64,000 bases of DNA from Paenibacillus sp. R14(2021). GTDB lineage: Bacteria > Bacillota > Bacilli > Paenibacillales > Paenibacillaceae. The notes under the pieces were generated by a model. It ran no database searches and was not told the DNA's origin. It worked only from the letters and a program-made list of their open reading frames with translations. Numbering within the stretch: the stretch's first letter is position 1; each line of letters opens with the position of its first letter. The stretch is from assembly GCF_019431355.1 (NCBI RefSeq), contig NZ_CP080269.1, positions 1,674,001-1,738,000 of the forward strand, given 5' to 3'. The position numbers were made by a program, and so were the translations under genes. This document shows, piece after piece, positions 52,666 to 60,998 of this stretch.

Positions 52666-54522
52666 TTAGCTTGTCAAACTGCCTGTTTTTCGCCATACAT
52701 AATCCGTCAGCTTCACGGTCATATCATAGAACATGAACGGGGTTATGAGATAAATGCCCTTGAAATATTCCAGTGCCGTATCCAGCAGCTCTTCCGCAAT
52801 GCGGACTCCCTCCGCTCTCCCCGCTTCACCCTCCAGGCCGGCCATCCGTCTGCGAACCTCGTCCGACAATTGGATACCGGGCACTTCGTTGTGTAAATAC
52901 TCGGCGTTCCTTCCGCTCGCGAGCGGCATAATTCCGATAAAGATCGGGACCGACAGATGCTTCGTCGCTTCCGCTATGCGGACGATGAGCTCTTTGTCGT
53001 ACACCGGCTGCGTCATGATGTAATCCGAACCGGTTTCGATCTTGCGTTCCAGGCGGGTGATCGCTTTATCTAAATATTTGACGTTCGGATTAAAGGCGGC
53101 GCCGGTGATGAAATTCGCTTTCTGCTTGAGCGTTTTGCCTGAGAAGGCAACCCCCTCGTTCAGCTGCTTGATCATGCGGATCATCTCAAATGAGGTTAAG
53201 TCATAAACCGAGCTGGAATCCGGCAAATCGCCGAATCTGGCCGGATCCCCCGTAACTGCCAGCACATGATCGATTCCGAGCGCATCGAGTCCCATCATGT
53301 GGGACTGCGTCCCGATGAGATTGCGGTCGCGGCACGCGATGTGCACGAGCGGACGGATGCCCACTTGATGCTGCACTAGCGAAGCCAGCGCAATATTGCT
53401 CATCCGCGTTACGGCCAGTGAATTATCCGCCATGGTGACCGCGTCCGCCTTGATCGACTTCAGCGCGCGGGCGCCTTCCATGAACTTGTTGATGTCCAGG
53501 TCGCGGGGCGGGTCCAATTCAACGATGACCGTATGGCGTTCTTTGACCAGATCCACGATCGTCGGTTCGGCATGCTTCGCGCGCTCCGTGTCCCGGATAA
53601 CGACGCGCTCAGGCTGTACCGTGTAAAGCAGCTCCGATGGATCTACCGGCTTCGGCTCGTAACCGTTCAGCGCTGCCGCGATCGCCGCGATATGCTCAGG
53701 CGTCGTCCCGCAGCAGCCTCCGATAATGCGTGCGCCGCGGTCGGCGAATTTAAGCGCCGACTCCGCAAAATATTCCGGTGTCGACGTGTACTGGTATTTA
53801 CCGTCGACATAATCCGGAATCCCTGCGTTTGGAAACACGGACAGCGGAAGCTTGATTTCGCCGGAAATGGAATCGATGGCTCTCAGTATCCCGTTCGGGC
53901 CGCTTCGGCAGTTAAAGCCGACGACGTCCGCTCCCTCTTCCATCAATCGATCGAAAGCGACCGCGATCGGCTGACCATCAAGCGTCACCGCTTCCTTCTC
54001 TACGGCAAACTGGCAAAGCACCGGCAGCTTAGACTGCTTGCGAACGATTCGCAGCGCCAGCAGCGCCTCTTCGAGATCGTAAAAGGTTTCCAGCAGAATT
54101 CCGTCGGCTCCCGCTCCCAGCAGCGCATCGATTTGCTGTTGAAACAGCCCGTCCAGCTGCTGCGGGGACATGTTCTTGCGTTTACCGGCACGAATCGATC
54201 CGACGGCGCCGACCACGTAGGCATCGCTGCCTACCGCGTCGCGCGCGATTTGCACGCCCGCCCGGTTAATCGCTTCTACTTCGCCGTCCAGTCCATAATG
54301 AGTCAAGCTCATCAAGTTCGCCGAGAACGTATTCGTTTCGATGACCCGTGCTCCTGCTTCATAGTAGCGGCGGTGTACGTCCGCAATGACATCCGGGCGC
54401 AGCAAGTTGAATTCTTCATAGGAAACGCCGACAGGGAACCCCATCCCGTAGAGATAGGTTCCCATCGCACCGTCGCCGGTCAAGATGCGCGTTCGCAGCG
54501 CTTCTCTTAAATCCGGTTTCAT
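52666..54522 (-). CDS. Bifunctional homocysteine S-methyltransferase / 5,10-methylenetetrahydrofolate reductase (YitJ type)
   Basis: 618-residue fusion. The N-terminal zinc-dependent methyltransferase (about 1-285) has GDGAMGTYLYG and the three zinc cysteines in GFNCRSGPNG and GGCCGTTPEHI; the C-terminal MetF-like FAD barrel (about 325-610) has VELDPPRDLD, the folate region ACRDRNLIGTQSHMMG and VTGDPARFGD. It supplies methyl-THF and transfers the methyl to homocysteine, as proposed for B. subtilis YitJ. I use ATG 54522 after AAGGAG. It follows dapF by 24 nt. B. subtilis yitJ has an S-box riboswitch; none is visible here. Confidence 0.93.
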   Translation of the reverse strand: MKPDLREALRTRILTGDGAMGTYLYGMGFPVGVSYEEFNLLRPDVIADVHRRYYEAGARVIETNTFSANLMSLTHYGLDGEVEAINRAGVQIARDAVGSDAYVVGAVGSIRAGKRKNMSPQQLDGLFQQQIDALLGAGADGILLETFYDLEEALLALRIVRKQSKLPVLCQFAVEKEAVTLDGQPIAVAFDRLMEEGADVVGFNCRSGPNGILRAIDSISGEIKLPLSVFPNAGIPDYVDGKYQYTSTPEYFAESALKFADRGARIIGGCCGTTPEHIAAIAAALNGYEPKPVDPSELLYTVQPERVVIRDTERAKHAEPTIVDLVKERHTVIVELDPPRDLDINKFMEGARALKSIKADAVTMADNSLAVTRMSNIALASLVQHQVGIRPLVHIACRDRNLIGTQSHMMGLDALGIDHVLAVTGDPARFGDLPDSSSVYDLTSFEMIRMIKQLNEGVAFSGKTLKQKANFITGAAFNPNVKYLDKAITRLERKIETGSDYIMTQPVYDKELIVRIAEATKHLSVPIFIGIMPLASGRNAEYLHNEVPGIQLSDEVRRRMAGLEGEAGRAEGVRIAEELLDTALEYFKGIYLITPFMFYDMTVKLTDYVWRKTGSLTS

Positions 54523-54546
54523 CGTCAAAACTCCTTCATCCGTCGC

Positions 54547-55377
54547 TTAAACTGTTCCGCGGTATACTTCAGCAGCCGGTCCCGACATATACACAAAGTT
54601 GTTCTCTTCGTTCCACTCGATGAGCAGATCGCCGCCCTTGAGCGATACCGTTGCCGTCCGATCCGTGTAGCCGTTCAGCACGGAAGCAACAACCGTTGCG
54701 CAAGCGCCTGTACCGCAAGCCAGCGTCGGGCCTGCGCCGCGTTCCCAAACGCGCATGTCCGTAAAATCTTTAGACTTCACCGTTACGAATTCCACGTTGA
54801 TTTTGCGCGGGAACAGCGGATGCACCTCAAGCTTCGGCCCCCAAGTCGCCAGATCAAAATTGACCGCATCGTCCACGTAAATGACGCAGTGCGGGTTACC
54901 CATCGATACTGCGGTGAATTTGAATTCGCGGCCGTCCACTTCGATCGCTTGATTGATGACCGGGTTTGCATCGATCGTCGTCGGTACTTTCAAGCCTTCG
55001 AGAATCGGCTGGCCCATGTTGACGCGAACCAGCTGCACTTTGCCGTTGTCTACGGTCAGCTGCACTTCCTGCGCGCCTGCGCCCAACGTCTCGATCGTCA
55101 GCACTTCTTTGTTCGTCAAACCGTTATCATATACGTACTTGGCTACGCAGCGGATCGCGTTGCCGCATTGCTCCGCCTCGGAACCATCGGAATTGATGAT
55201 GCGCATCCGGAAATCCGCAATTTCCGAAGGCAAAATATAAACGAGGCCGTCCGCCCCAATGCCGAAAAATCGGTTACACAGCTGTTCCGCAAGCTCTGCT
55301 GCGTTGTCTGGCAATTGAGTTTCGCCGGCGACGACGATAAAGTCATTGCCAAGTCCATGCATTTTGGTAAAGTTCAT
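54547..55377 (-). CDS. dapF: Diaminopimelate epimerase
   Basis: 276 residues; converts LL- to meso-diaminopimelate for lysine and peptidoglycan. The two catalytic cysteines are in AEQCGNAIRCVAKY and LACGTGACATV; MHGLGNDFIVV marks the start and WERGAGPTLACGTGA the second half. ATG 55377 follows GGGAGAGAG. First gene of a dapF-methyltransferase/reductase transcript. The non-coding hairpin region lies directly upstream. Confidence 0.97.
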   Translation of the reverse strand: MNFTKMHGLGNDFIVVAGETQLPDNAAELAEQLCNRFFGIGADGLVYILPSEIADFRMRIINSDGSEAEQCGNAIRCVAKYVYDNGLTNKEVLTIETLGAGAQEVQLTVDNGKVQLVRVNMGQPILEGLKVPTTIDANPVINQAIEVDGREFKFTAVSMGNPHCVIYVDDAVNFDLATWGPKLEVHPLFPRKINVEFVTVKSKDFTDMRVWERGAGPTLACGTGACATVVASVLNGYTDRTATVSLKGGDLLIEWNEENNFVYMSGPAAEVYRGTV

Positions 55378-55496
55378 TTGACTCTCTCCCTTGAATTCGG
55401 CGATTCCGCGAATCTGTAATTTTTTTATTGATTAACAGATAGTTTACATGATGTGTGGGATTTTCGCTATAGCCGATATGGGGCAATCCCCCTAAA

Positions 55497-55535
55497 TCCC
55501 CCTTGCCAAGGGGGACCCCAAGGGCCTCCGGCCCT
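55497..55535. repeat. Tandem GC-rich hairpins in the dapF upstream spacer
   Basis: TCCCCCTTGCCAAGGGGGA (perfect 9-bp arms, 1-base centre) is followed by AGGGCCTCCGGCCCT. The context CAATCCCCCTAAATCCCCC upstream resembles palindromic intergenic repeats found dispersed in several bacterial genomes. Copy number in this genome cannot be judged here; no second copy was seen in the window. Confidence 0.6.
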
Positions 55536-55600
55536 CTGGACACCCGGACGGATAACGTTTGTGCCGCAGAGCAGCGCACCCGGGCTGCTTCGTGCTCGGC

Positions 55601-55752
55601 TCGCTTTCGTCCCATTCGGGACACGCCTTTACTTTTGGTCGTTGTGATCGGCCTGCAGTCCCTTCCGGGACCATCGGAACGTGACGCGCCTTAGTGACGC
55701 ATGATGAGCTTAGTTCGTGCGGGGTCGCTTTCGTCCCCTATCGGGACACGCT
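55601..55752. repeat. Two direct copies of a hairpin-forming element
   Basis: TCGCTTTCGTCCC-(3-4 nt)-CGGGACACGC occurs at 55601-55626 and again at 55725-55751, about 124 bp apart. Each contains a GTCCC/GGGAC dyad. The DNA between has no supported gene. Confidence 0.65.
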
Positions 55753-55774
55753 TTTCATACGGCGCGGGAGTTCG

Positions 55775-56135
55775 GGGATTGCCTGGGGCTGCTTCGCCGC
55801 CCGGCAATCTTGGGCCGCCGGGTTCCTCTCGGCGGGAAGTTAGTTGCGTGGGATTGCCTGGGGCTGCTTCGCCGCCCGGCAATCTTGGGCCGCCGGGTTC
55901 CCCTCGGCGGGAAGTTAGTTGGGTGGGATTGCCTGGGGCTGCTTCGCCGCCCGGCAATCTTGGGCCGCCGGGTTCCCCTCGGCGGGAAGTTAGTTGCGTG
56001 GGATTGCCTGGGGCTGCTTTGCCGCCCGGCAATCTTGGGCCGCCGGGTTCCCCTCGGCGGGAAGTTAGTTGGGTGGGATTGCCTGGGGCTGCTTTGCCGC
56101 CCGACAATCTTGGGCCGCTGCTTCACCTTGGCGGC
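55775..56135. repeat. 75-bp tandem repeat array, about five units
   Basis: Units begin at 55775, 55850, 55925, 56000 and 56075 (exact 75-bp period); the last is diverged and incomplete. Each unit holds two hairpins: GATTGCC...GGCAATC with an inner GGGC/GCCC, and CCGCCG...CGGCGG. Unit ends alternate TTGCGT / TTGGGT, so a 150-bp dimer has been duplicated. Because 75 is divisible by 3, several frames stay open through the array on both strands (a 25-residue Pro/Gly/Ser repeat on the plus strand), but none has a ribosome site or a family match; I regard the array as non-coding. Confidence 0.9.
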
Positions 56136-56148
56136 ATGACTGGCTAAG

Positions 56149-56847
56149 TCAATACCTTTTCCACCAGATGCCGGTGGAGCCTGGTACTCTTGGGCTTTGG
56201 CTGTTGGTGACTTGTTCGCTGAGCCAGGTACCAAAGAAGAAATCGGTGAGGGCGATCGCGTCGTCTACCGTATCGAATTCAAAATCTGTTCGAATATACG
56301 TATGCTCAAAGCCGTAAGTTTGCTCAAGCTCACTGTAGTAGCTGGTTAAGAACGCAGGCGGGTTGGCTTCCGTTGTGCCTGTTCCGAAATTTTCGAAGAT
56401 GATCGCCGTACCTCCGGGCCTCACGACTCTAGCAATTTCTTGAAGGATCACCTGCAGGTTCGACTGCCAATTCGGTACGTTCGTGCTCGCCGAATAACAG
56501 ATGGTCCAGCCTGCCGTTAGAAGATCGATAGAATGGTTGGCCAGCGGCAGGCTGTCGTGGCTTGCTTGTTCGATTTGCCAGTTCGTTAAGCGAGCTGCCT
56601 TCAGGTTTCTCGCTGCTACCTCCAGCATTGCCGTCGATGCATCTGTCGCTAAGATGGATTGCACATGCGGAGCCAGTAGTTTCGTCAGCTTGCCTGTTCC
56701 TGCGCCGATGTCGGCTGCCCGAATTCCTGATAAGGCCGGCATAATGGATTGAATGGCACGAAGCAGATTGCGGTCCACGTCTTCTTTGGATACGAGAAGC
56801 TCGTAGCGCTCTGCTTCGCTTTGATAAATCATGTCGTGCTGCATCAT
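56149..56847 (-). CDS. Class I SAM-dependent methyltransferase
   Basis: 232 residues. The Rossmann motif I is ADIGAGTGKLTKLL (about 45-58), motif II ILATDASTAMLEVA, with the post-motif IARVVRPGGTAIIFEN. The substrate is unknown; the fold is that of small-molecule (UbiE/COQ5-like) methyltransferases. ATG 56847 follows AGGAGGGG. It is downstream of a MerR-methyltransferase fusion, and the two genes share a 17-bp upstream site (56890-56906 and 57961-57977), which suggests joint control. The repeat array begins just past its 3' end. Confidence 0.85.
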   Translation of the reverse strand: MMQHDMIYQSEAERYELLVSKEDVDRNLLRAIQSIMPALSGIRAADIGAGTGKLTKLLAPHVQSILATDASTAMLEVAARNLKAARLTNWQIEQASHDSLPLANHSIDLLTAGWTICYSASTNVPNWQSNLQVILQEIARVVRPGGTAIIFENFGTGTTEANPPAFLTSYYSELEQTYGFEHTYIRTDFEFDTVDDAIALTDFFFGTWLSEQVTNSQSPRVPGSTGIWWKRY

Positions 56848-56884
56848 GGCAACCCCTCCTGAATGAATATTCGTCTTCAGCTTG

Positions 56885-56910
56885 ATGCGTGACGCGGGGT
56901 GAAGGTCAAG
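56885..56910 (-). promoter_or_regulatory. MerR-type operator upstream of the methyltransferase gene
   Basis: Minus-strand TTGACC, a good -35 box, runs into ACCTTCACCCCGCGTCA. This matches the element in front of the MerR-fusion gene at 16 of 17 bases (core 56890-56906). The -10 box at 19-bp spacing (CAAGCT) is poor. About 43 nt from the start codon. Confidence 0.6.
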
Positions 56911-57924
56911 TCAATATTTACGGACCGCGTATAGAATTCCGATCCATGGATTGACGGCATGATGCACGGTTATGTATCCGTGAACCTGAAACCACGCAAT
57001 CAGCTGCCGCCGGTCGCTAGGGTATTTGGCCGGCTCGCTTGCCTCTTCGCCCGCTCCGTCGTCGGTCATTAGCCCAGCGATGCAAATTCTGCCATTCGGC
57101 TTCAGGACGCGGTCCATTTCACCTAACGCAAGAAGCTGCTGCGCCTCGTTCATATAATGAAACGCAAATGCAGATACGACAAAGGCGAATCGATTATTCA
57201 AATAGGGAAGCGCCATCGCGTTGCCCAGCTTGGCTTCGATGTCTGGAAGCTTATCCCGGCATCTGGCCAGCATTTCCTTGGATTGGTCTACTGCGGATAA
57301 CCGAGCGCCTCTTGCGACGAGCAATCCGGACAAATTGCCGGTTCCCGCCCCGACGTCCAATCCGTGCTCGCCCCGCTGCGGAGCCGTCCATTGGGCGATG
57401 AAGTCGAGCACACGATCATAGTCGGCTTGCGATAGCACCGAGCCGGTGGACAGCATGGCAGAGGATCGGTCAAACCGATCGGCCAGCTCGTCGAATCGCC
57501 ATGCATCCAGCCATGACCCTTGTTGAAGCCGGACCTCGTTTAATCGCTCCGTCAATTCAAACAAATCCCCTGCATCTAGTTTTCCTTTGGCTTCTGCCCG
57601 CGCAATGAGCTGATCGAGCACCTCGATCGTGCTGCCCCACTCTACCCATTTCGACACGAGCGCCATCCGCTGCAATTCAAGATGATGATGAACACTGTCA
57701 GCATCGCCATGATCGAGCTTCTCGATCATGGCTTTGATTGCGCCCAGTCCCAGCCCTATGCCGCGCAGGGAGGAAATCGTCTGGAGACGCCATGCATCTT
57801 CGTCGGAGAAGACCCGATAACCGTTCTCTTCCACTCTCTGCGGCTTCAGCAGCCCCTTGCTTTCATACAGCCGAATGGCTCGCGGGGTTACGCCTAGCCG
57901 TATCGCAATATCGTTGATCCTCAT
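56911..57924 (-). CDS. MerR-family regulator fused to a SAM methyltransferase domain
   Basis: 337 residues. The N-terminal MerR DNA-binding domain (about 1-75: IAIRLGVTPRAIRLYESKGL, ENGYRVFSDEDAWRLQTI) and dimer helix are followed by a linker and a class I methyltransferase domain (about 175-337: HGLDVGAGTGNLSGLLVARG, AVDQSKEMLARC, MDRVLKPNGRICIAG). I place the start at ATG 57924 after AGGAGG; the open frame runs about 138 codons further upstream, but that part is antisense to the P-type ATPase 3' end. It stops 4 nt short of the 56885-56910 operator. The effector may be the methyltransferase substrate or SAM; this is inference. Confidence 0.88.
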   Translation of the reverse strand: MRINDIAIRLGVTPRAIRLYESKGLLKPQRVEENGYRVFSDEDAWRLQTISSLRGIGLGLGAIKAMIEKLDHGDADSVHHHLELQRMALVSKWVEWGSTIEVLDQLIARAEAKGKLDAGDLFELTERLNEVRLQQGSWLDAWRFDELADRFDRSSAMLSTGSVLSQADYDRVLDFIAQWTAPQRGEHGLDVGAGTGNLSGLLVARGARLSAVDQSKEMLARCRDKLPDIEAKLGNAMALPYLNNRFAFVVSAFAFHYMNEAQQLLALGEMDRVLKPNGRICIAGLMTDDGAGEEASEPAKYPSDRRQLIAWFQVHGYITVHHAVNPWIGILYAVRKY

Positions 57925-57949
57925 CCGTACGCCTCCTATGCATGGGTTC

Positions 57950-57980
57950 AGTATAAACCATGACGCAGGGTGAAGGTACA
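57950..57980 (-). promoter_or_regulatory. MerR-type promoter of the fusion gene (19-bp spacer)
   Basis: Minus strand: -35 TGTACC (57975-57980), -10 TATACT (57950-57955), spacer exactly 19 bp, which contains the dyad ACC...GGT and the shared TTCACCCTGCGTCA core. The long spacer with central dyad is the classical MerR architecture and implies autoregulation. Confidence 0.75.
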
Positions 57981-58000
57981 GACCCTTCCCGAACGCAAAA

Positions 58001-58039
58001 CAAAGAAGGCTGCCGGGAACGTGTCCCGTGCAGCCTTCT
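58001..58039 (-). terminator. Terminator of the Ca2+ ATPase gene
   Basis: AGAAGGCTGC...GGGA / TCCC...GCAGCCTTCT stem; on the minus strand it is followed by TTGTTTTG. Confidence 0.75.
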
Positions 58040-58045
58040 CGAGCA

Positions 58046-60838
58046 TTACCTTGTTGCCGTTTTGGGTCCGCTGAGCGGCCAGTTGGATTTCTTCTTCTTT
58101 TCCGTTGTCCCAAGCACGCTTCCGATGCCCATGAAGAAGGTCGGGATGCCGGCGGCAACGAGTACGAGGCACCAGTCGCGTACGCCGAGCGGAACGGTTT
58201 TGAAAATCGGCTGCAGTGCAGGCACGTACAGCACAGCCGCCATGAGCACGACCGAGGAAAGTACGGCAAGGAGCAAATATTTGTTTTGCAGCATGTTGCG
58301 GTGAAAAATCGAGCGCGAGCTGCGGCAGTCGAACACATGAATCAACTGCGCCATGACAAGCGTCGCGAATGCCACTGTTTGCGCATGTATCAGATTCAGC
58401 GGGTCGCCCGGCTTGATTCGCAGCGTGATCCAGAACGCCGCCAGCGTACATACGCCGATCAGAATGCCGCGGCTGATGATCTTCCATCCCAGCCTGCGAG
58501 CGAAAATGTTCTCCTTCGCGGAACGCGGCTTCTGCTGCATGAGGTCCTTCTCCGCTTGATCGACGCCGAGCGCCATGGCTGGCAGTCCGTCCGTCACGAG
58601 GTTGACCCACAATATTTGAATCGGAACGAGCGGCAGCGGCAGTCCCGCCATCATAGCCAGGAACATCGTCAGAATCTCGCCGACGTTGGATGCGAGAAGA
58701 TAACGGATAAATTTGCGGATGTTCTCATAGATGCCGCGGCCTTCTTCGATCGCTGCTACAATGCTGGAGAAATTGTCGTCGCTCAGTACGAGCGAGGAGG
58801 CTTCCTTGGACACGTCCGTTCCCGTAATGCCCATCGCAATTCCGATATCCGCTGCTTTGATTGCCGGCGCATCGTTAACTCCGTCGCCTGTCATTGCGAC
58901 AACATGCCCTTTGCGCTGCAGCGCCTTGACAATACGAAGCTTATGCTCCGGAGATACGCGGGCATATACGAATATGTTGTCGATCAGCCGGTCCAGCTGC
59001 TCCTCGGACATTTCGTTCAGCTGCTGGCCGCTTACGGATAACCCGCCGCGCGGCATAATGCCGAGCTGGCCTGCGATCGCTTCAGCCGTCAGCTGGTGAT
59101 CGCCAGTAATCATGATTGTCTTGATACCGGCGCGGCGGCAGTTCGCGATGGCTTCCTTCACTTCGCGGCGCGGCGGGTCGATCATGCCCGATAACCCGAC
59201 GAAGATCAGCTGGTTCTCTACATCCGCTTCCACTTCGGTTGCATCCTGCGGACGCAGTTCCCGGTAAGCGAAGCCGAGTACGCGAAGCGCACTGGCTGCC
59301 ATTTCCTCCCCGGCATTGCTTACCTTCTGCTTCAGCGTTGCGGTGAACGGCACGACTTTGCCATCCCATAGCACATAGCTGCACTGGCTCATCAGCACAT
59401 CCGGCGCGCCTTTCGTGCAGACCAAGCGGCCGCCTTGATGGTGGACAAGGACGGACATCCGCTTGCGCTCGGAGTCGAATGGATACTCTTTGATCCGCTG
59501 GTAGAGCCCTTCTATCGATTTGGCCGAAACGCCCAGCTTGGACGCCAGCACGGTCAGCGCGCCTTCCGTCGGATCGCCCTTCAAAATCCACTCGTCTTGG
59601 ATGAACGTTCCTTTCCCCTTCTTACGCTTTGCATCAACGTCCCCATCCAGCTTGGATACCGTCGCATTGTTGCAAAGTGCCGCGATCTGCAGCAGCCGGC
59701 GCAAGGACTGGTCATGCTTAACGTCGACGGCCTTGCCGCCTTCGAAGCAAGCGCCGGACGGCTCGTACCCTTCGCCGGTCACATCCATCCCGCGTCCGCC
59801 GATCCACAGCTTCGTAACCGTCATTTTATTTTGAGTCAGCGTTCCCGTCTTGTCAGAACAGATAACGGATGCGCAGCCGAGCGTCTCGACGGAAGGCAGC
59901 TTGCGCACAATGGCGCGCCGCTTGATCATCCGCTGCACGCCGAGCGCCAGAGCGATCGTTACAATGGCCGGAAGCCCCTCTGGAATGGCGGCGACCGCCA
60001 AGCTGACGCCTGCAAGGAACATTTCATACGCAGGCTGCCCATGGAGAATTCCCGCGGCAACAACCATGACGGTAAGCGCGAGGGCAACGATGATCAGAAT
60101 TTTGCCAAGCTGCTCTAATCGATGCTGCAGCGGCGTTTCCATGGATTCCGTCTGCTGGATGAGGTTGGCAATTTTGCCCATCTCCGTGTTCATGCCTGTC
60201 CGAATGACGATACCCTTGGCGGTTCCGCGGGTAATCATCGTACCCATGAATCCGATGTTGCGCATATCTCCGAGTGGGAGATCCTTCGTACCGATCGGGT
60301 TGCAATGCTTGCTCACCGGAACAGACTCCCCCGTTAGCGCGGACTCCTCCGCGTAGCAGCTGTTCGCATCAATGAAGCGGATATCCGCTGGTATGCGGTC
60401 GCCGCTCTCCAGTTCGACGATATCCCCTGGCACGAGCTCGCTAGCGGGTAGGATGACGGTTTCCCCGGCGCGCAGCACCTTCGCAAGCGGCGCCGACAAT
60501 GCCTTCAACGCGCGAAGCGATTTTTCCGCCCTGAATTCCTGCACGAACCCCAAGATGGCGTTGATGACAATAATCGCGACGATCGTAATCGCATCCAAAT
60601 ATTCGCCGAGCAGCCCTGAAATTAATGTCGCTCCTATGAGCACCAGCACCATGAAGTCTTTGAATTGACCGAGAAACAGCTTGACCGGAGAAACCTTCTT
60701 CCCCTCCGCCAGCTCATTACGGCCGTTCTGGACCAGCCGATCCGCCGCCATTTCCGGCGATAAGCCGGTATCCAAAGAAGCATTAAGCGCTTCTGCCAGC
60801 TCAGCGGTTTCCATGCCATGCCACGTACCTTGTTCCAT
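58046..60838 (-). CDS. Calcium-translocating P-type ATPase (YloB-like)
   Basis: 930-residue P2A ion pump. Order: N-terminal cation-ATPase domain (WHGMETAELAEALNASLDTG), actuator domain with ALTGESVPVSK, the M4 ion site AAIPEGLPAIV, phosphorylation motif CSDKTGTLTQNKMT, nucleotide domain with KGAPD, hinge MTGDGVNDAPAIK, and a C-terminal six-helix half with LWVNLVTDGLPA. The PEGLP and NLVTDG ion-binding motifs point to Ca2+. B. subtilis YloB, at the same place beside yloA, is a spore-related Ca2+ pump. ATG 60838; divergent from rqcH. Confidence 0.95.
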   Translation of the reverse strand: MEQGTWHGMETAELAEALNASLDTGLSPEMAADRLVQNGRNELAEGKKVSPVKLFLGQFKDFMVLVLIGATLISGLLGEYLDAITIVAIIVINAILGFVQEFRAEKSLRALKALSAPLAKVLRAGETVILPASELVPGDIVELESGDRIPADIRFIDANSCYAEESALTGESVPVSKHCNPIGTKDLPLGDMRNIGFMGTMITRGTAKGIVIRTGMNTEMGKIANLIQQTESMETPLQHRLEQLGKILIIVALALTVMVVAAGILHGQPAYEMFLAGVSLAVAAIPEGLPAIVTIALALGVQRMIKRRAIVRKLPSVETLGCASVICSDKTGTLTQNKMTVTKLWIGGRGMDVTGEGYEPSGACFEGGKAVDVKHDQSLRRLLQIAALCNNATVSKLDGDVDAKRKKGKGTFIQDEWILKGDPTEGALTVLASKLGVSAKSIEGLYQRIKEYPFDSERKRMSVLVHHQGGRLVCTKGAPDVLMSQCSYVLWDGKVVPFTATLKQKVSNAGEEMAASALRVLGFAYRELRPQDATEVEADVENQLIFVGLSGMIDPPRREVKEAIANCRRAGIKTIMITGDHQLTAEAIAGQLGIMPRGGLSVSGQQLNEMSEEQLDRLIDNIFVYARVSPEHKLRIVKALQRKGHVVAMTGDGVNDAPAIKAADIGIAMGITGTDVSKEASSLVLSDDNFSSIVAAIEEGRGIYENIRKFIRYLLASNVGEILTMFLAMMAGLPLPLVPIQILWVNLVTDGLPAMALGVDQAEKDLMQQKPRSAKENIFARRLGWKIISRGILIGVCTLAAFWITLRIKPGDPLNLIHAQTVAFATLVMAQLIHVFDCRSSRSIFHRNMLQNKYLLLAVLSSVVLMAAVLYVPALQPIFKTVPLGVRDWCLVLVAAGIPTFFMGIGSVLGTTEKKKKSNWPLSGPKTATR

Positions 60839-60998
60839 TGCTCCGTCTCCCTTCCATTACTCGCCGCCTGACGGACAGCCTCTATGGGCTAAATGTATTC
60901 GGACAATCCTGAAAATATCCCAGCCTGGGACTTAAGTTTTTGTCCCAGATATGGCATGATAGGTAAGATGAATGACAAGTAAAGGAGAATTACGCATC

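Noticed and set aside
53533..54510. 325-codon plus-strand frame
   Set aside because: Antisense shadow of the homocysteine methyltransferase/MTHF reductase gene.
54523..55690. S-box (SAM) riboswitch before the YitJ-type gene or dapF
   Set aside because: Looked for because B. subtilis yitJ has one; no S-box core or matching stems seen, and only 24 nt separate the two genes.
55691..56234. Frames of 138-159 codons through the 75-bp repeats on both strands
   Set aside because: Open only because the period is a multiple of three and GC-rich; no ribosome site, several frames open at once.
57925..58338. N-terminal extension of the MerR fusion frame
   Set aside because: Antisense to the ATPase 3' end and crosses its terminator and the MerR promoter; the real start is ATG 57924 with AGGAGG.
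58028..59041. 337-codon plus-strand frame
   Set aside because: Antisense to the P-type ATPase 3' half.
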